The position numbers and the translations under genes were made by a program. From Fervidobacterium pennivorans DSM 9078 (GTDB taxonomy: Bacteria; Thermotogota; Thermotogae; Thermotogales; Fervidobacteriaceae): a stretch of DNA of 64,000 bases. Of this stretch, positions 9,948 to 19,794 are shown piece after piece. Numbering within the stretch: the stretch's first letter is position 1; the number at the start of each line of letters is the position of its first letter. Location of the stretch: positions 62,001-126,000 of the forward strand of contig NC_017095.1 of the NCBI RefSeq assembly GCF_000235405.2, read 5' to 3'. The notes beneath the pieces were generated by a model. It was given only the letters and a program-made list of their open reading frames with translations, ran no database searches and was not told the DNA's origin.

Positions 9948-11195
9948 ATGACAAATGTAGTTGCGCTGATACTTGCTGGTGGACAAGGTACACGATTAGG
10001 TGTATTGACTGAGAAGATTCCCAAACCTGCTGTTCAATTTGGAGGGAAGTACAGGATAATAGACTTCACACTGAGCAACTGTGTTAACTCAGGTATCTAC
10101 AGGGTGGGGGTTCTTGCACAGTACAGACCTCACTTACTAAACAAACATATTGGAATTGGTAAGCCTTGGGACTTAGATAGAAAAGGCGGAGGAGTGACGA
10201 TACTCCAACCTTATTCTACGTTGACGGAGAGTGTTTGGTACAAAGGTACCGCGGATGCTGTTTATCAGAACATAGAATTTGTAGATGAATACAATCCTGA
10301 ATATGTTGTAGTTCTATCAGGTGATCACATATACTCGATGGATTACAGCGAGTTTGTTTATTACCACGTGTCAAAGGGCGCATTGGCGACGATAGCTTGT
10401 ATGGAAGTCCCAATTTCCGAAGCGTATAGGTTTGGTATCATGGTAACCGATATCGATTACAAGATTGTCGACTTCCAAGAAAAGCCAAAACAACCAAAAT
10501 CGAATCTTGCCTCACTTGGTATCTATGTTTTCAACTGGGATTTCATAAAGCAGGTGCTTATCGAAGATGCAAAAGATGAGACAAGTGAGCACGATTTCGG
10601 AAAGAACGTAATTCCAAAGATTTTATCTACAGAAAGGGTTTACGCATTCCCATTTGAAGGTTACTGGCAAGATGTGGGAACAATTATGTCTTACTGGGAG
10701 ACGAATTTAGAACTTGTCAGACCCATTCCGCCATTCAATATACATGACCCGAACTGGAGAATATATACAAGGTCCGAAGAGATGCAACCAGCGTATATAT
10801 CTCCAAGTGGTGAGGTAAGAAATTCAATCATTAGCGAAGGTTGTGAAATATACGGCTTAGTTGAAAACAGTATCATTTCACAAGGTGTAATTATCGGACA
10901 AAACACCGTTGTCAGAAACAGTGTGATAATGACAAAGGTAGAAATTGGTGATAATGTGATAATTGAAGATGCAATTATTGCGGAAAACACAATTATCAAA
11001 AACGGGTGTAAAATAGGATTAGGAGAATACGCTGAAAGCAAATATGATAAAAAGGTATACAATTCACACATAACTGTCATTGGAATGGATTCAATAGTTG
11101 AGGACGATTGTGAGTTTGGTAAAAACGTAGTCATCGGTAACGATAAAGTTATTCCAAAGGGTACCAAGATAGAAAGTGGTGGTTATTTCATGTGA
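9948..11195 (+). CDS. glgC: Glucose-1-phosphate adenylyltransferase
   Basis: Makes ADP-glucose from ATP and glucose 1-phosphate for glycogen synthesis. 415 residues. The intact nucleotide loop [16 protein letters not shown] is followed by [37 protein letters not shown] and [11 protein letters not shown] are further active-site segments; the C-terminal domain is a beta-helix of isoleucine-rich repeats. The frame is open from 9882, but ATG 9948 follows GGGGGTG and matches the family start, so the upstream part, rich in Phe and Val, is not coding. Partner of the GlgD subunit just upstream. Confidence 0.95.
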   Translation: MTNVVALILAGGQGTRLGVLTEKIPKPAVQFGGKYRIIDFTLSNCVNSGIYRVGVLAQYRPHLLNKHIGIGKPWDLDRKGGGVTILQPYSTLTESVWYKGTADAVYQNIEFVDEYNPEYVVVLSGDHIYSMDYSEFVYYHVSKGALATIACMEVPISEAYRFGIMVTDIDYKIVDFQEKPKQPKSNLASLGIYVFNWDFIKQVLIEDAKDETSEHDFGKNVIPKILSTERVYAFPFEGYWQDVGTIMSYWETNLELVRPIPPFNIHDPNWRIYTRSEEMQPAYISPSGEVRNSIISEGCEIYGLVENSIISQGVIIGQNTVVRNSVIMTKVEIGDNVIIEDAIIAENTIIKNGCKIGLGEYAESKYDKKVYNSHITVIGMDSIVEDDCEFGKNVVIGNDKVIPKGTKIESGGYFM

Positions 11196-11243
11196 TGTCT
11201 CAACACAAAAAAATGGCTTTAGCAACCAGAAGGAGGAATTACA

Positions 11244-12230
11244 GTGGACCTTTACTTCATAAAAGTGAGGGCACGCAGTAAGGGAACAGCGGAAGAAATA
11301 GTTGGGTATTTCTTTGGAAAGACCAATGGAGCACCAGATTTTGACTTTCTGGTAGTTCCTTTTCGTTATTCTGAGATTATAGATAACATTACTTTGGATG
11401 AAGACATTAGAGAATTTAAGGAGAAAATTGAAGAAGCGAAACAAAAAGTAAAGGAATTACCGGGTGTTTACGACGTTACTATAGCATTCCTTGCGTATCT
11501 TAACAACATGATGAATCGCCGTGGGAAGATACCTTTGGGTATAGAATTTTCTACCGCATTAAAAGAAAATGACACCGAGATACTTAAAGTTATCATTGGC
11601 GATTTATTCGAAGAATGGAGCCCGAAGATGGAAATCTTTGTGAAAGCTGAAGGAATGCTTTTAGAAGAATACTCAGCTTACACTTTCCTTTCCATGCAGG
11701 AAGATGTTTCCGATGAAAACGTAACAAAGGCTTACACACGACCTGACGTGGCAGATTTACCGGAGGTCTTCCCCGTTATCGACCCTATCAACGGTGCTCC
11801 GATTATACAATTTGATGTTGGAGACAAAATCCCAGTTGTAATTCTTAATCCTGGCAAATACGAAAAACAAATCCGTGAGAAATTTCCAAATTTTGACAAA
11901 GATAAGCTTTCCATAGAAGCAATACTTTTGAGCAAAGAGCTTATTCGAGTAAAAGGTGGCGATCTTTATCTGATAAAAGTTGAGTTGGACGAGGGATTAG
12001 TAGCAAAATCACTTGTGAGTCCGGCTCTGAAAATTCTTAGTGATGAAACATACTTTGCTAAAAAGAAAAGACAGCGTGAATATGAACCGAAGGAAAAACA
12101 TGAAAAATACCTAAAAACCATCAAAGTTGAAATACCTTCCACAACAGGCACTGAGCTGCTTATCTCGCTCATGACTACTCTTTTAATCACGGGTGCTTTG
12201 CTTATTATCGTCTATCTATTTACTAAGTAG
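11244..12230 (+). CDS. Uncharacterised tail-anchored protein of Thermotogales type
   Basis: I do not recognise a characterised family. The 328-residue protein has a long mixed alpha/beta cytoplasmic part, a charged segment of about 30 residues rich in Lys and Glu near residue 275 (AKKKRQREYEPKEKHEKY-like), and one C-terminal transmembrane helix (about residues 302-325, LLISLMTTLLITGALLIIVYLF). There is no signal peptide, so the topology should be cytoplasmic with a C-terminal anchor. The start is GTG after AAGGAGGAATTACA. It sits between the glycogen genes and ispF with 48-49-base gaps, so it may share their transcript. No catalytic motif was seen. Confidence 0.75.
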   Translation: MDLYFIKVRARSKGTAEEIVGYFFGKTNGAPDFDFLVVPFRYSEIIDNITLDEDIREFKEKIEEAKQKVKELPGVYDVTIAFLAYLNNMMNRRGKIPLGIEFSTALKENDTEILKVIIGDLFEEWSPKMEIFVKAEGMLLEEYSAYTFLSMQEDVSDENVTKAYTRPDVADLPEVFPVIDPINGAPIIQFDVGDKIPVVILNPGKYEKQIREKFPNFDKDKLSIEAILLSKELIRVKGGDLYLIKVELDEGLVAKSLVSPALKILSDETYFAKKKRQREYEPKEKHEKYLKTIKVEIPSTTGTELLISLMTTLLITGALLIIVYLFTK

Positions 12231-12279
12231 TCTTGGACAATACTAACCCTCAAATAAGTTCAAAACCAGAGGTGGTATT

Positions 12280-13260
12280 TTGCAAACGACGGTTGTAAAT
12301 AAAGACAATATCGACAAGGTAGTAGGTTTAATATACGAAGAAAAGAAGGCGTTCTACGATGAACTTTTCGGGGGAAATGCACCTAAATACTTGAAAAAGG
12401 CTTTCGAATCTGATATACCACCTTTTTTAAAGAAGAATTGTATCGTGCTCCAAGATGGAGAGAACGTAAAAGCAGTTCTATTGTATGCAACCAAGGCAGA
12501 ATTTCGTCACGGATACCAAAGGTGGTTTCGTGTACTTGGATTAAAGATAGTACCTGTAGGAGCAAAGATGATTTACATTATAGAAAGGATATTGCTTGAT
12601 TTCTCAACTGATGATTTGTATATCGTATCGTTGGCTGGAGAACATAAAGAACTGCTTTTGTATAGGTTTATCAAATCCAGTAGGTACAAGAAAGTAATAG
12701 TCGATACAATAGAGTCTGACCTATACGAACGTTTCAATTTTACCGAGAAGTCACAGATTCACCCAAAATTAAAGCGCTTTTCCAAATTTTGCGATTACCA
12801 CACATTAACAGGTCTGGGATGGGATACTCATCCACTTGTTCAGGGAAGGAAATTAATACTCGGTGGAGTTCAGATACAATCTCAGCTGGGTCTTCATGGC
12901 CATTCCGATGCGGATGTCCTCTGCCATGCGCTTATCGATAGTCTACTTGGAGTATCTTTGAAAAAAGACATAGGAGTGCTCTTTCCAGAAGATGACGAAA
13001 ACAAAGGACGGAGTAGCTTGGAGATGCTTGAAATAGTTGTTCAAACTGTTAACAAGAGCGGTTTCTTCCCATCATCCGCAGATTGTGTTATAATTTCACC
13101 GATTAAGCTGAAAGATTATCGGGAAAAGATATCGGAAAAGCTCGAAAGTGTTTTAGGTTGCCCGGTTTCGATAAAGTTCAAATCCGGCAACGGAGTGTAC
13201 CCTGAGTCTGAAATGAAGGGAATAACCGCAATATGTGTAACCAATGTTGATAAGATTTGA
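12280..13260 (+). CDS. ispF: GNAT-like domain fused to 2-C-methyl-D-erythritol 2,4-cyclodiphosphate synthase
   Basis: 326 residues in two parts. Residues about 172-326 form a complete IspF: GLGWDTHPL gives the metal-binding Asp and His, HGHSDADVLCHALIDSLLG gives the third metal His, and DIGVLFPEDDENKGRSS and FKSGNGVYPESE complete the site. IspF closes the ring of the MEP pathway intermediate. Residues 1-170 look like a divergent GNAT acetyltransferase: VKAVLLYATKAEF and YIVSLAG strands and a C-terminal LYERFNFTEK, the usual end of the fold. The acetyl-CoA loop (Q/RxxGxG/A) is not visible. The start is TTG after AGAGGTGG. The fusion is open for 981 bases with no break. GNAT is inferred from pattern only. 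Confidence 0.85.
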   Translation: MQTTVVNKDNIDKVVGLIYEEKKAFYDELFGGNAPKYLKKAFESDIPPFLKKNCIVLQDGENVKAVLLYATKAEFRHGYQRWFRVLGLKIVPVGAKMIYIIERILLDFSTDDLYIVSLAGEHKELLLYRFIKSSRYKKVIVDTIESDLYERFNFTEKSQIHPKLKRFSKFCDYHTLTGLGWDTHPLVQGRKLILGGVQIQSQLGLHGHSDADVLCHALIDSLLGVSLKKDIGVLFPEDDENKGRSSLEMLEIVVQTVNKSGFFPSSADCVIISPIKLKDYREKISEKLESVLGCPVSIKFKSGNGVYPESEMKGITAICVTNVDKI

Positions 13261-13308
13261 AGCTTGAAAATCTAAAGATTGAAAAATAGAAAGATGGAGG
13301 TGTGAGAG

Positions 13309-13863
13309 ATGGTGAATTCCTTCCTGAAACAAACAGAAGAAAAGATGAAAAAATCTGTCGAAAAGATTGCAGAAGAACTTAAACACCTAAGAACAGGAAG
13401 GGCAACGCCCGCTGTTCTTGAGGAGATTAAAGTAGATTACTACGGTGTCCCAACTCCCGTTCTTCAACTCGCCCAAGTGACAACGGAAGAAAGGCAACTC
13501 ATAGTCAAACCTTGGGAAAGGAACCTACTGTCTGCGATAGAAAAGGCGATTCTTGCAAGTGATTTGGGACTTACACCTGTAAACGATGGAACCGTTGTGA
13601 GAATTAACTTTCCAACACCAACAACAGAACAAAGGCAAAAATGGGTCAAAAAGGCTAAGGAAATTGTGGAAGAAGGAAAAATAGCCGTTAGAAATATCAG
13701 AAGAGATGTGCTGAAAGATATCAAAGATGCTAAGAAAGAAGGAAAGATGTCCGAAGATGATGAAAAAAGGCTTGAAAAAGAAATACAAAACCTCACAGAC
13801 AAATATATAGCCGAGTTGGATAAATTATTCGAAAAGAAAGAAAAGGAGATAATGGAATTCTGA
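13309..13863 (+). CDS. frr: Ribosome recycling factor
   Basis: With EF-G it splits the post-termination ribosome. The 184-residue protein has the family marks [23 protein letters not shown] near residue 25, [14 protein letters not shown], and a long C-terminal helix of alternating charges ([20 protein letters not shown]-type). The start ATG follows TGGAGGTGTGAG. The TGA stop overlaps the uppS ATG by one base (TGATG), so the two are likely translationally coupled. The order frr-uppS-cdsA is widely conserved in bacteria. Confidence 0.97.
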   Translation: MVNSFLKQTEEKMKKSVEKIAEELKHLRTGRATPAVLEEIKVDYYGVPTPVLQLAQVTTEERQLIVKPWERNLLSAIEKAILASDLGLTPVNDGTVVRINFPTPTTEQRQKWVKKAKEIVEEGKIAVRNIRRDVLKDIKDAKKEGKMSEDDEKRLEKEIQNLTDKYIAELDKLFEKKEKEIMEF

Positions 13864-14567
13864 TGCCCGGAGAACAGCAACCACTAACGCATATCGCATT
13901 CATAATGGACGGAAATGGTCGATGGGCTAAGCGTCAAGGAAAGCCTCGAACATACGGTCATTACGTTGGAGCATACAAAATAGAAGACGTTGTTCGATGG
14001 TGCGCTGAACGTGGCGTGAAGTACGCCACGTTCTATGCGTTTTCAACAGAGAACTGGAAACGACCACCTGAGGAAGTTAATTTTATATTAGGCTTACTCG
14101 TTGAAAAAATAGGTGAATTCTACGAACGCATGGCAAAAGAGCATGTAAGATTACGATTCATTGGAAGGATTCACGAACTTCCCGAGCCTGTTAAACAAAA
14201 GTGTTACGAGTACGAGGAAAAGACAAAGGAGTTTGATAGAATACAAGCGATACTCGCTTTAAACTACGGTGGTAGAGCGGAAATCATAGATGCGGTGAAG
14301 AAAGTCTTGGAATCAAGGGTTCATCCTCAAGATCTGAACGATGAAATCTTTAGAAATTATCTCTACGCACCGGATATTCCAGATCCGGATCTAATAATAA
14401 GAACCTCCGGTGAAATGAGAATTAGCAACTTTTTGATATGGCAAGGTGCGTACAGTGAACTGTATTTCAGTGAACTTCTTTGGCCCGATTTTAATGAAGA
14501 AGAGCTCGACAGGGCGATAGAATCTTACAAACGGCGGGAGCGACGCTTCGGGGGGATAAACGGTTAA
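13863..14567 (+). CDS. uppS: Isoprenyl transferase (undecaprenyl diphosphate synthase type)
   Basis: Adds isopentenyl units in cis to make the polyprenyl carrier of wall and polysaccharide synthesis. 234 residues. FIMDGNGRWAKRQGKPRTYGH holds the catalytic Asp, TFYAFSTENWKRPPEEV follows, and the C-terminal PDLIIRTSGEMRISNFLIWQGAYSE signature is intact. Product length cannot be told from sequence. It begins in a TGATG overlap with frr and ends one base before cdsA. Functionally it supplies the carrier for murA-dependent wall synthesis and for the polysaccharide locus at 48-63 kb. Confidence 0.96.
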   Translation: MPGEQQPLTHIAFIMDGNGRWAKRQGKPRTYGHYVGAYKIEDVVRWCAERGVKYATFYAFSTENWKRPPEEVNFILGLLVEKIGEFYERMAKEHVRLRFIGRIHELPEPVKQKCYEYEEKTKEFDRIQAILALNYGGRAEIIDAVKKVLESRVHPQDLNDEIFRNYLYAPDIPDPDLIIRTSGEMRISNFLIWQGAYSELYFSELLWPDFNEEELDRAIESYKRRERRFGGING

Positions 14568-14568
14568 A

Positions 14569-15432
14569 ATGCAGGGGCAAAACAACACTAATAAGAGTAT
14601 GGAAAAGAACAATTCGTTGAAAAAAGAGACTATAAAAAGAGTTATAAGCGCTTTCATAGTTGCACCATTTGTCGTATTTTGTTTTGTATCATATCCAAGC
14701 TTGGTTGGGCTTGTTGCAACCATTGTAATGATATCTTCTGGGGAATTTTTCTTTGTCACGTTGAAAAAACATGATCCCTGGCTTTCTATAATTTACACAG
14801 CTTTGGTAACAACTTATCCAGTCCTTTATGGTATTGCGTTCCGCAGCAATCCAATGGAGTTGTTAGCTGTCGTTTTTATGGTTGGAGCAATCTTCGCACT
14901 AAGCAGAGTTAAGAATAAAGAGATAATAACGGAAGTTTACTTTGCGTATTCTGTAGCTTTGATTTACATAAGCTTTTTGCTTTCGTTTTTCATCCCGTTG
15001 TATGATAAACATGGGGCAGCAATTGCGCTACTCACACTAACACTTTCTTGGTCTTACGACAGTTTTGCCTACGCATTTGGTATGACTATGGGCAAGCACA
15101 AATTCGGAAGCTATTACAGTCCGAACAAAAGTTGGGAAGGATTCTATGGTGGAGTATTTGGAACGTTTGTTTACATCTTGATTTACCAATTTGTTGCGAA
15201 CAGTGTTTTTAAATCTCATATGCACATAGATCTTTTGTTGGCACTCATACTTGCTTTCGTGACCGGAATCTTCGATACATTTGGAGACATATTTGAATCT
15301 TCTATAAAAAGACATTACGGTGTTAAACACATGGGCAACCTTATGCCAGGACATGGAGGAATGCTCGATAGAATCGATGGACTGTTGTTCATGACTCCCG
15401 TTGTTTACACGGTTTTGAATCTGTTCTATTAA
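14569..15432 (+). CDS. cdsA: Phosphatidate cytidylyltransferase
   Basis: Integral membrane enzyme making CDP-diacylglycerol from phosphatidic acid and CTP. 287 residues with about eight hydrophobic helices. The C-terminal signature is clear: SPNKSWEGFYGG near residue 183 and the segment FGDIFESSIKRHYGVKHMGNLMPGHGGMLDRIDGL, which carries the conserved S-x(2)-KR-x(2)-K-D/G and GHGGxxDRxD residues. The first about 20 residues are polar and Asn/Lys-rich, probably a cytoplasmic tail. It follows uppS by one base, so it is surely in the same operon. Confidence 0.95.
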   Translation: MQGQNNTNKSMEKNNSLKKETIKRVISAFIVAPFVVFCFVSYPSLVGLVATIVMISSGEFFFVTLKKHDPWLSIIYTALVTTYPVLYGIAFRSNPMELLAVVFMVGAIFALSRVKNKEIITEVYFAYSVALIYISFLLSFFIPLYDKHGAAIALLTLTLSWSYDSFAYAFGMTMGKHKFGSYYSPNKSWEGFYGGVFGTFVYILIYQFVANSVFKSHMHIDLLLALILAFVTGIFDTFGDIFESSIKRHYGVKHMGNLMPGHGGMLDRIDGLLFMTPVVYTVLNLFY

Positions 15433-15490
15433 TACGCAAGATAATGTGAAAAAATAATCCAAAACGTTTGAGTCGGAGGTGCAAAGATTA

Positions 15491-18094
15491 ATGAAATACA
15501 TGACCAGTGACGAGATACGAGAAGCGTTTCTTTCTTTCTTTGAGAGCAAAGGACACAAACGGTTACCGAGTGCATCGCTCATACCGGATGACCCACAACT
15601 CATGTTCACCGTTGCTGGTATGGTTCCGTTCAAACCTATCTTCTGGGGAAAGGTTGAACCTGTTTACACTAGGGTTACAACCTGTCAAAAATGTGTTCGA
15701 ACAAATGATATAGAGAACGTCGGAAGGACTCCTAGACACCACACATTCTTCGAAATGCTTGGTAACTTTTCTTTTGGTGATTACTTCAAAAAAGAAGCAA
15801 TTGAATGGGCATGGGAATTTGTGACGAAAGTTCTTGAGATGCCAGAGGAAAAACTCTGGGTAACAATTTACGAATACGACGATGAAGCTTTCGAGATTTG
15901 GAAGAGTATAGGTGTTCCAGAACACAAAATAATCAGAATGGGAAAAGAGGACAACTTCTGGGGACCAGCAGGTCCTACAGGTCCATGTGGACCATGTTCT
16001 GAAATTCATTACGATACAGGTCTTGAAGTGCCTGTCAAAGATGGAGGTATACCAACACCGGCCAATACCGACGGAAGGTTTATTGAAATCTGGAACCTAG
16101 TTTTCACAGAATTCTACCAAGACGAGGAGGGCAACCTCCATCCGCTTCCGAGGAAAAACATAGACACAGGTGCAGGGCTTGAAAGAATCTCTGCGATGAT
16201 GCAAGGAGTGCTTTGGAATTTCGATACAGACCTGTTTGCACCAATCATCGAAAGAATACAAAATGTCCTGAACGTTAAATACAAGGAAGATCCGAAAAAA
16301 GATGTTTCCATAAGGGTTATTGCTGACCATGTTAGAGCGGTCACATTCATGATAGCTGATGGTGTCCTTCCATCGAACGAAGGAAGAGGTTACGTACTAA
16401 GAAGGGTTCTCAGAAGGGCTTTAAGACACGGGGTTCTTCTTGGTGCAAAAGAGCCGTTCCTTTACAAGATAGTTGAAAGCGTTGTTCAAAAAATGGGACA
16501 TGTGTACCCCGAAATAGTGGAAAAACGCAGTTTTGTTGAAAACATAGTCAAAGGCGAAGAACTCAAATTCATTATGAATCTTTCAAGAGGTCTTGAACTT
16601 GTTCAAAAAATTATCGAGACAAAGGGAAAAATAACTGCAGAAGATGCATTCAAGCTGTATGATACATACGGCTTCCCAATAGATATCCTGCGTGATATTG
16701 CACAAGAAAACAACTATGAACTCGATGAAAAAGGCTTTGAAGCATACTTACAACAGCAACGCGAAAGGTCAAGAAAAGCACAGGGGGAGGTCGAATTTGC
16801 ACAAAAGACAGGTTACGAAACGCTCGAGATAGAGACCGTTTTCGTGGGTTACGAAACAATGGAGTCCGAAGGAACAGTTGTAAAAATCAGAAAAGATAAT
16901 GAATTTGTCGATAATATAGAATCTCCCGAACCAGTCCAGTGCGAGCTGGTCTTGGATGTCACACCATTCTATGCCGAAAAAGGTGGACAGGTGTCAGACA
17001 AGGGAACTATCACCTGGGAAGGTGGCAAATTCGAAGTTGAATATGTCTATAACCCAGTGGAAGGTATTATTGTCCACAGAGGAAAATTAACAGGAAAACT
17101 CAGTGTAGGTCAGAAGGTCTTCTCCAAAGTTGACCCTATCAGAAAATGGACGATGAGAAACCACACTGCCACACACTTACTCCACGCAGCACTAAGAAAA
17201 GTTTTGGGAACTCACGTACGTCAAGCAGGTTCGCTCGTTGAACCTGAAAGATTGAGATTTGACTTCACACACTACCAAGCACTAACGAAAGAGCAGATAA
17301 CAGCGATAGAAGACCTGGTGAATGAGGTAATACTTAGTGCTATTCCAGTTGTTACGGAAGTGAAGAGCTACGATGAGGCTGTTAAAGAAGGTGCTATGGC
17401 GCTCTTTGAAGAAAAATACGGAGATTACGTAAGGGTTGTAAAAGTGGGCAATTTCAGTGAGGAACTCTGTGGTGGAACGCACGTCAAGAACACAGGTGAA
17501 ATTGGGCTATTTAAAATAGTATCGGAGAGTGCAGTAAGTGCGGGCGTTAGAAGGATAGAAGCAATTACTGGATTCAATTCGCTTGCATACGTGCGCAAGC
17601 AAGACGAGATATTAGAAAACCTAAAAGACAAACTTGAAGCACCGATTAACGAATTAGTAATGAAAGTGGAAAAACTCATAGAAGAAAGGAAGTCATTGGA
17701 GCGCGAACTTGCAAACCTTAAGAAAAAGCTTGTCAATCCAGAGAGCGTAGCAAGTAATGTGAAAAGTTGGAACAACGTAAATTACGTATCCGCTGTGTTT
17801 GAAGAGATTGACCCAGAGGTTCTAAAAGAACTGACAGACGAGGTTTCTGAAAGAATCAAAGGGGTTGTCTTACTCATTTCCAGACTTGGGGAAAAAGTTG
17901 TCTTCACGGTGAAAGTGCCAAAAGAATTGACCAACGAATACCATGCTGGGAACATTGCCAAAGCTGTAGCAAAAATCCTTGGTGGTGGCGGTGGCGGAAG
18001 TCCAACGTTTGCACAAGCTGGAGGGAAGTTACCACAAAGTATACCAGAGGCATTGGAAATGTTTGAAAAGATAATAAGAAAGGAAGTGCAGTGA
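15491..18094 (+). CDS. alaS: Alanyl-tRNA synthetase
   Basis: Charges tRNA-Ala and edits misacylated Ser or Gly. About 867 residues with all parts: the class II core ([16 protein letters not shown] at the start, [21 protein letters not shown] as motif 2 region, [17 protein letters not shown]), the editing domain with zinc motifs [11 protein letters not shown] and [13 protein letters not shown], and the C-Ala domain with the glycine run [15 protein letters not shown]. The frame is open from GTG 15479, but ATG 15491 has a usable distance from GGAGG at 15475. The stop overlaps mreB (GTGATG). Confidence 0.97.
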   Translation: MKYMTSDEIREAFLSFFESKGHKRLPSASLIPDDPQLMFTVAGMVPFKPIFWGKVEPVYTRVTTCQKCVRTNDIENVGRTPRHHTFFEMLGNFSFGDYFKKEAIEWAWEFVTKVLEMPEEKLWVTIYEYDDEAFEIWKSIGVPEHKIIRMGKEDNFWGPAGPTGPCGPCSEIHYDTGLEVPVKDGGIPTPANTDGRFIEIWNLVFTEFYQDEEGNLHPLPRKNIDTGAGLERISAMMQGVLWNFDTDLFAPIIERIQNVLNVKYKEDPKKDVSIRVIADHVRAVTFMIADGVLPSNEGRGYVLRRVLRRALRHGVLLGAKEPFLYKIVESVVQKMGHVYPEIVEKRSFVENIVKGEELKFIMNLSRGLELVQKIIETKGKITAEDAFKLYDTYGFPIDILRDIAQENNYELDEKGFEAYLQQQRERSRKAQGEVEFAQKTGYETLEIETVFVGYETMESEGTVVKIRKDNEFVDNIESPEPVQCELVLDVTPFYAEKGGQVSDKGTITWEGGKFEVEYVYNPVEGIIVHRGKLTGKLSVGQKVFSKVDPIRKWTMRNHTATHLLHAALRKVLGTHVRQAGSLVEPERLRFDFTHYQALTKEQITAIEDLVNEVILSAIPVVTEVKSYDEAVKEGAMALFEEKYGDYVRVVKVGNFSEELCGGTHVKNTGEIGLFKIVSESAVSAGVRRIEAITGFNSLAYVRKQDEILENLKDKLEAPINELVMKVEKLIEERKSLERELANLKKKLVNPESVASNVKSWNNVNYVSAVFEEIDPEVLKELTDEVSERIKGVVLLISRLGEKVVFTVKVPKELTNEYHAGNIAKAVAKILGGGGGGSPTFAQAGGKLPQSIPEALEMFEKIIRKEVQ

Positions 18095-19107
18095 TGTTTG
18101 GCAGGTCTGATTTAGGAATAGATCTTGGAACGGCGAATACGCTGGTTTACGTGCGAGGTAAGGGCATAGTTATCAATGAACCGTCCGTCATAGCAATTAA
18201 CGTTGAAACGAACGAAATAATAAAAGTTGGAGCAGAAGCTAAGAAGATGCTTGGCAAAACACCTTCATACATTCGGGCTGTCAGACCTCTGAAAGACGGG
18301 GTTATAGCTGATTATGACATTGCACTCGCCATGCTTACATATTTCATAAACAAAGCGCAAGAAAAATTTTCGTTCTTTCGTCCAAGGGTTGTCATAGGAG
18401 TTCCTCACGGCGTGACAGAGGTTGAGAGCCGAGCGTTGCTCACTGCTGGAAAAGAAGCGGGTGCTAAAAAAGTGTTCTTGATTGAAGAGCCCATGGCTTC
18501 TGCTTTGGGTGCGGGACTTCCCATTGAAGAACCCCAAGGTAACATGATAATAGATATCGGTGGGGGAACAACGGAAGCAGCCGTTATTTCACTTGGTTCC
18601 ATAGTTACAGCAACATCAATCAGAATAGGAGGGGACGAATTCGATGAAGCGATAATGCAATACGTTCGAGAGATATACAGGGTCACAATAGGTGTGAGGA
18701 CCGCAGAACGAGTTAAGATAGAGATAGGGAACGTTTACCCACTCAAAGAGTTTGACGAACTGCAAACCGAGGTTGTCGGAATAGAACTATCTTCAGGTCT
18801 ACCAAAAAGATTGATACTAACCGGTGGTGAAATCAGAGAAGCGATTCGACCAACAGCTATGCAAATTGTTGAAGCTGCTAAGGTAACGCTTGAGAAAACA
18901 CCTCCGGAACTTGTAGCAGATATCACTGAGCGTGGAATAGTTATTGCAGGTGGTGGTTCATTACTACGCGGTATTGCTGAATTGTTGTCGAAAGAAACGG
19001 GCATAAAGGTTTACCAAGCTGAAGACCCGCTCAGTTGTGTGGCGAAAGGTGCAGGTCTGGTCCTTGATAAGATCGACATACTGGCGAGGTTGAAGAGTGT
19101 AGAATGA
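18094..19107 (+). CDS. mreB: Rod-shape determining actin homologue MreB
   Basis: Bacterial actin that organises lateral wall synthesis. 337 residues. The phosphate-1 loop is in [19 protein letters not shown], the second loop region in [19 protein letters not shown], and the adenosine motif in [16 protein letters not shown]. Starts at GTG 18091 and ATG 18094 are both possible; the ATG forms a TGATG junction with alaS. The MreC-like gene overlaps its 3' end by four bases. The N-terminus lacks a clear amphipathic extension beyond a short MFGRSD segment. Confidence 0.97.
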   Translation: MFGRSDLGIDLGTANTLVYVRGKGIVINEPSVIAINVETNEIIKVGAEAKKMLGKTPSYIRAVRPLKDGVIADYDIALAMLTYFINKAQEKFSFFRPRVVIGVPHGVTEVESRALLTAGKEAGAKKVFLIEEPMASALGAGLPIEEPQGNMIIDIGGGTTEAAVISLGSIVTATSIRIGGDEFDEAIMQYVREIYRVTIGVRTAERVKIEIGNVYPLKEFDELQTEVVGIELSSGLPKRLILTGGEIREAIRPTAMQIVEAAKVTLEKTPPELVADITERGIVIAGGGSLLRGIAELLSKETGIKVYQAEDPLSCVAKGAGLVLDKIDILARLKSVE

Positions 19108-19739
19108 GGCTTAACTATGTGTCTTTAATGTTTATCATTTTGTTAACAATCTTCTTTCTCGATGTGTTTACGAACAATAGCATATCACGAACTATCCATT
19201 CGGTATTTTCAACGGCTGCGTCGCCACTTTTCAACGCAAAGATATTTCTTGAAGATTATTTCGAAAAAAACATAACAGTCCAGAATATAAGAATTTTTGC
19301 CAACGAAAAACCGGATGAGTTATTGGTTCTCAGTGAAGATTTGAAAGGTTACTATGTACGAAATGTGAAGAAACCGGGTATAATCTTAAACGAGAAAGGT
19401 CAACTCGTTGGATTTGTTGAAAAAACTGGAAGTGTGGGGTACGTTTTAAAATGGTGGGAGTCTGAATTTCCCGTAACTTTAGAAGCAACCAATGTTACCG
19501 TTACCGGTTATTACAAGGGTTATAGAATTACTATTCCGGATCCAAACATATCGTTAGAAAAACTTCAAGCGAAGGTCTACATGTCTGAATACCTACCGTA
19601 TGGAAAGCTTCTAAAAAACTACGATATGCACTTGGGATATTACGAGAATGGTATTCTCAAAATTAACATCCCAAAAGTCTCAAAAAAAGTTATTTTGCTT
19701 GAAAGCTATGCTAATGATAATGGAAAAAGGCAACAATAG
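19104..19739 (+). CDS. Short MreC-like membrane-anchored protein
   Basis: A 211-residue protein in the position expected for mreC, overlapping mreB by four bases (ATGA). It has one N-terminal transmembrane helix (about residues 7-24), a short linker, and a beta-rich outer part. Only the segment [24 protein letters not shown] resembles the MreC core (V/I-x-N-x-x-G-L-VG-V). Normal MreC is about 280-300 residues with a coiled coil; that coiled coil is missing or very short here. The call rests mostly on gene order and topology, so homology to MreC is an inference. mreD, rodA and penicillin-binding genes do not follow. Confidence 0.6.
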   Translation: MRLNYVSLMFIILLTIFFLDVFTNNSISRTIHSVFSTAASPLFNAKIFLEDYFEKNITVQNIRIFANEKPDELLVLSEDLKGYYVRNVKKPGIILNEKGQLVGFVEKTGSVGYVLKWWESEFPVTLEATNVTVTGYYKGYRITIPDPNISLEKLQAKVYMSEYLPYGKLLKNYDMHLGYYENGILKINIPKVSKKVILLESYANDNGKRQQ

Positions 19740-19794
19740 TCAGGTTAATAGTTAGGTTGAGTTAAATAAATCCTCATGACAGGGGGGAACAATT

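Noticed and set aside
9943-9948. TATAAT before glgC as a -10 box
   Set aside because: It touches the start codon; a transcript from it would have no ribosome-binding site.
10691-11167. 158-codon open frame on the minus strand
   Set aside because: It mirrors the isoleucine-rich beta-helix of GlgC, which explains the open antisense frame.
15037-15633. 198-codon open frame on the minus strand
   Set aside because: It overlaps cdsA and alaS, both firmly identified; no RBS or domain.
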